Origin: an uncultured Atopobium sp.
GTDB taxonomy: Bacteria > Actinomycetota > Coriobacteriia > Coriobacteriales > Atopobiaceae
Direction: 5' to 3'
Length of the DNA: 7,762 bases
NCBI GenBank assembly: GCA_946999785.1
Contig: CAMQEO010000058.1
Location: forward strand, 1 to 7,762
The notes below the pieces were generated by a model, which ran no database searches, was not told where the DNA came from, and was given only the letters and a program-made list of their open reading frames with translations. Shown piece by piece: positions 5,774 through 7,762 of the stretch (its first letter is position 1; each line of letters begins with the position of its first letter). Both the position numbers and the translations under genes were made by a program.

Positions 5774-5804
5774 ATTTCAAACACTCAGTTATTGCTAAAA
5801 CGCA

Positions 5805-6722
5805 TTACATAACGTGAGCTAAACGAGCCACAATACCAACCAAGAACAGTGCAAGGATGATAACAATAGGAGAAACTTTCTTCTTCAACAACCAGCAGCA
5901 TAAAAGCGTAAGGCATACAGCTGCAAGACCAGGAATAAGCTGGTCGAGGTTTTGTTGAAGGGTTGTAACCTTAACTTGGTCAAGGCCGTTTACACCTAAA
6001 GCGTTGTATTGAGTAATAGCGCTCTTGATACCGTCTGCAGTTGGCTCGATCTTGGACCAGTCGATGAATGCACCAGGAGCCTGGGTGATCTTAGAGACAA
6101 CCGGGGTAAAGCTGATGGAAACCCAACGCTGAACTAGAGAACCGATGATGAACATACCAAGGATTGAAGCGCCTTCGGTAATCTTGCTCAAAAGACCGCC
6201 AGACACGTCCTTAACAATTGAGGTACCAAGTTTATAACCAAACTCTTGCGTGTACCACATAAATGCCATACGGATAACGTTCCAAGCAATGAAGAAGAGC
6301 AAAGGTCCAACAATGCTTCCACCCAATGCCAAAGAAGCACCCAAAGCACCCAAAATTGGACGAAGGGTAAACCAGAATACTGGGTCGCCAACACCAGCGA
6401 GAGGACCCATCATACCAACCTTCACACCTTGGATAGCTGCGTCATCAACGGGGTTTCCGTTTGCGCGCTCTTCCTCAAGTGCAAGAGTAACACCCATTAC
6501 AGGAGACGATACATAAGGGTGCGTGTTGTAGAACTCCATGTGGCGCTTTAAAGCAGCAATCTGGTCCTGCTTTGCAGGATAGAGCTTTTTGATAGCGGGG
6601 ATGATGGAGTAGCACCAACCACCGTTTTGCATACGCTCATAGTTCCATGAACCTTGAAGGAACTGATGGCGCCATGCAACAGCCATACGATCTGACTGAG
6701 AAAGTTTAATTTGATCTGCCAT
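5805..6722 (-). CDS. manZ: PTS mannose/fructose/sorbose family EIID component
   Basis: Integral membrane subunit that forms the sugar channel with EIIC in mannose-class phosphotransferase systems. The 305-residue protein shows the family signatures: WNYERMQNGGWCYSIIPAIK at residues 26-45, HMEFYNTHPYVSSPVMGVTL at 61-80, and GVKVGMMGPLAGVGDPVFWF at 99-118. A hydrophobic stretch follows at 121-157, another at 184-206, and a last one at 263-300 that ends ARLAHVM. Between about 207 and 262 lies a polar, probably extracellular region; EIID proteins of the longer type carry such an insert. I chose the ATG at 6722, with AAGGAG 10 nt upstream. An ATG at 6749 in the same frame would overlap EIIC and puts the Shine-Dalgarno inside the coding region. 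EIID starts 19 nt after EIIC. The real substrate (mannose, glucose or another hexose) cannot be told from sequence. Confidence 0.96.
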   Translation of the reverse strand: MADQIKLSQSDRMAVAWRHQFLQGSWNYERMQNGGWCYSIIPAIKKLYPAKQDQIAALKRHMEFYNTHPYVSSPVMGVTLALEEERANGNPVDDAAIQGVKVGMMGPLAGVGDPVFWFTLRPILGALGASLALGGSIVGPLLFFIAWNVIRMAFMWYTQEFGYKLGTSIVKDVSGGLLSKITEGASILGMFIIGSLVQRWVSISFTPVVSKITQAPGAFIDWSKIEPTADGIKSAITQYNALGVNGLDQVKVTTLQQNLDQLIPGLAAVCLTLLCCWLLKKKVSPIVIILALFLVGIVARLAHVM

Positions 6723-6741
6723 TATGTTTTCGCTCCTTTCG

Positions 6742-7557
6742 TTATTCATAGTCGTTGATAATGTCGCCTAGAGGATCTTGCGATCCACCATTACCCGAAC
6801 CGTGAGAAGCAACTTCTTTGAGGCCGAGGTAGATGATAGCAAGAGAAACACCGATGGCACCGAGTGCGATAAGGGTGAGGCCTTTGAGTGCGGCAATAAC
6901 AAAACCAAGAATGAAGAAGGGCCAAACTTCTTTAGAGGACATCATGTTGATAACCATTGCGTAACCAACGGCAGCTACCATACCACCGCCGACCGCCATA
7001 CCACCTGCAAGCCATGCAGGCATTTGGTCGAGTACTGCCTTAACAGCTTCAGAAGGAACAAAGCACAAAGCAGCTGCAGGAATAGCAATACGAAGACCTT
7101 GCATAGCAATTGCAATGATCTGCCATGCTTCCATAGCTGCAATGTTGCCCTTCTCGGCGGCTGTGTCCATCGCGTGAACGATAGGAATAGCAATGGTACG
7201 AGCAATCATGGTAAGGAACAAACCAGCTACTGACAGAGGAATTGCCAATGCAATGGAAGTGTTGATAGCGGTTTGAGTGTCTTGAGCACCACCATTGAGG
7301 GCCAAGACCATAATGATGGAAGAAGCAACAGAAGCAAGAGCTGCGTCAGGAGCAACTGCAGCACCGATGTTTGCCCAACCAAGAGCGATCATCTGTAATG
7401 AACCGCCCAAAACAATACCTTCGGTGGGATGACCAGTTACGATACCAATTAAGGTGCAGGCAACAAGTGGTTGATGGAATTGGAACTCGTCCAAAATACC
7501 TTCCATACCTGCAAAAAAGGCAACGATCACTACCAAAATCAAACTAATGATAGGCAT
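6742..7557 (-). CDS. manY: PTS mannose/fructose/sorbose family EIIC component
   Basis: Membrane subunit that binds and moves the sugar; EIIB then phosphorylates it. The 271-residue length is typical. The N-terminal hydrophobic segment and the family core are very well conserved: FAGMEGILDEFQFHQPLVAC at residues 15-34, GIVLGGSLQMIALGWANIGA at 47-66, and AVAPDAALASVASSIIMVL at 67-85. A polar loop NGGAQDTQTAIN follows at 88-99. Further hydrophobic segments are at 101-119, 146-167, 182-204 and 212-246. The cytoplasmic C-terminal tail is Gly/Ser/Asp-rich (SHGSGNGGSQDPLGDIINDYE, 251-271, with the last residues acidic). The start at 7557 is secure: AAAGGAGG lies 5 nt upstream and overlaps the stop codon of the EIIB gene. 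It is the middle gene of an EIIB-EIIC-EIID-DUF956 operon. Confidence 0.97.
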   Translation of the reverse strand: MPIISLILVVIVAFFAGMEGILDEFQFHQPLVACTLIGIVTGHPTEGIVLGGSLQMIALGWANIGAAVAPDAALASVASSIIMVLALNGGAQDTQTAINTSIALAIPLSVAGLFLTMIARTIAIPIVHAMDTAAEKGNIAAMEAWQIIAIAMQGLRIAIPAAALCFVPSEAVKAVLDQMPAWLAGGMAVGGGMVAAVGYAMVINMMSSKEVWPFFILGFVIAALKGLTLIALGAIGVSLAIIYLGLKEVASHGSGNGGSQDPLGDIINDYE

Positions 7558-7568
7558 GAAATCCTCCT

Positions 7569-7762
7569 TTATGCCAACTCAGACTTTGCTTTTTGGAGCA
7601 AAGCGTTAAAGTTTTCAGGTGCGTCAGCAGGAACTTTACGAACATCAAACTCAACGCCCAAAGAAACGAGTTTCTCGAGGGCCTCGACGTCGTCTTTACC
7701 CATTGCAATTGCATTGTTAACAACAACTTTTCCTACTGAGTGAGCAATAGATCCCAAGTTAG
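7569..7762 (-). CDS. PTS mannose-family EIIB domain, C-terminal end (5' part beyond the window)
   Basis: Only the last 64 codons are present (NLGSIAHSVGKVVVNNAIAM onward, ending LLQKAKSELA), and the frame is open to the right edge. EIIB takes a phosphoryl group on a histidine from EIIA and passes it to the sugar held by EIIC/EIID. That histidine lies in the missing N-terminal part. The visible end matches the final part of EIIB: the NVGS-like strand and the 'LGVEFDVRKVPAD' segment near residues 33-45 of the fragment. A TTG at 7757 is not the real start, since it falls in the middle of a conserved strand. Whether this is a stand-alone EIIB or a fused EIIAB (ManX/ManL) cannot be decided here. 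Its TAA stop overlaps the EIIC Shine-Dalgarno sequence, which suggests tight coupling. Confidence 0.88.
   Translation of the reverse strand, partial: NLGSIAHSVGKVVVNNAIAMGKDDVEALEKLVSLGVEFDVRKVPADAPENFNALLQKAKSELA

Noticed and set aside
6778..7233. 151-codon plus-strand open frame opposite EIIC
   Set aside because: EIIC on the other strand is unmistakable. This frame's Asn/Thr/Cys/His-rich translation is a typical antisense shadow.

Overview
All supportable genes in this window lie on the minus strand, so transcription runs from high to low coordinates. The set is bacterial housekeeping plus a sugar transporter. Coding density is high and the base composition is moderate. The proteins look like those of a low-GC member of the Coriobacteriia (Atopobium/Lancefieldella/Fannyhessea/Olsenella type). 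This placement is inferred from the mix of a Firmicutes-like gene order, a Man-family PTS with a DUF956 partner, and protein sequence style. No rRNA or other marker gene is present to prove it, and a Firmicutes origin is not strictly excluded.

Region 1 (7762 down to 5245) is the distal part of a mannose-family PTS operon. It holds the C-terminal end of an EIIB protein that runs off the right edge, then EIIC (7557-6742), EIID (6722-5805), a strong intra-operon hairpin (5740-5773), the DUF956/ManO protein (5714-5322) and an intrinsic terminator (5245-5292). Together the genes encode the membrane sugar channel, its phosphoryl-transfer subunit and a small accessory protein.

Region 2 (5244-4434) is a monocistronic efp unit. 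It has a possible promoter near 5111-5139, the elongation factor P gene from a GTG start at 5057, and a well-formed intrinsic terminator at 4434-4471.

Region 3 (4433-1) is a tightly packed operon: asp23, nusB, xseB, tlyA, nadK, recN. It has a candidate promoter at 4398-4426 whose -10 box sits inside a perfect 7-5-7 inverted repeat, and a leader of about 150 nt. Junctions are 1-nt or 8-nt overlaps or gaps of no more than 53 nt, and recN runs off the left edge. The order is a compressed version of the well-known Bacillus/Clostridium arrangement (efp ... yqhY-nusB-folD-xseA-xseB-ispA-dxs-tlyA-(nadK)-argR-recN), with folD, xseA, ispA, dxs and argR missing.

The most unusual feature is at the protein level. 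NusB and XseB, encoded next to each other, both carry long Ser/Thr/Asp/Glu/Ala-rich C-terminal tails (about 95 and 80 residues) of very similar composition, and TlyA ends in a shorter Ser/Asp/Val-rich tail. I found no CRISPR array, transposon, tRNA or phage gene, and no clearly novel multi-gene system. No gene-free stretch exceeds 300 bases; the two longest (4242-4493 and 5058-5321) hold the promoters and terminators listed.
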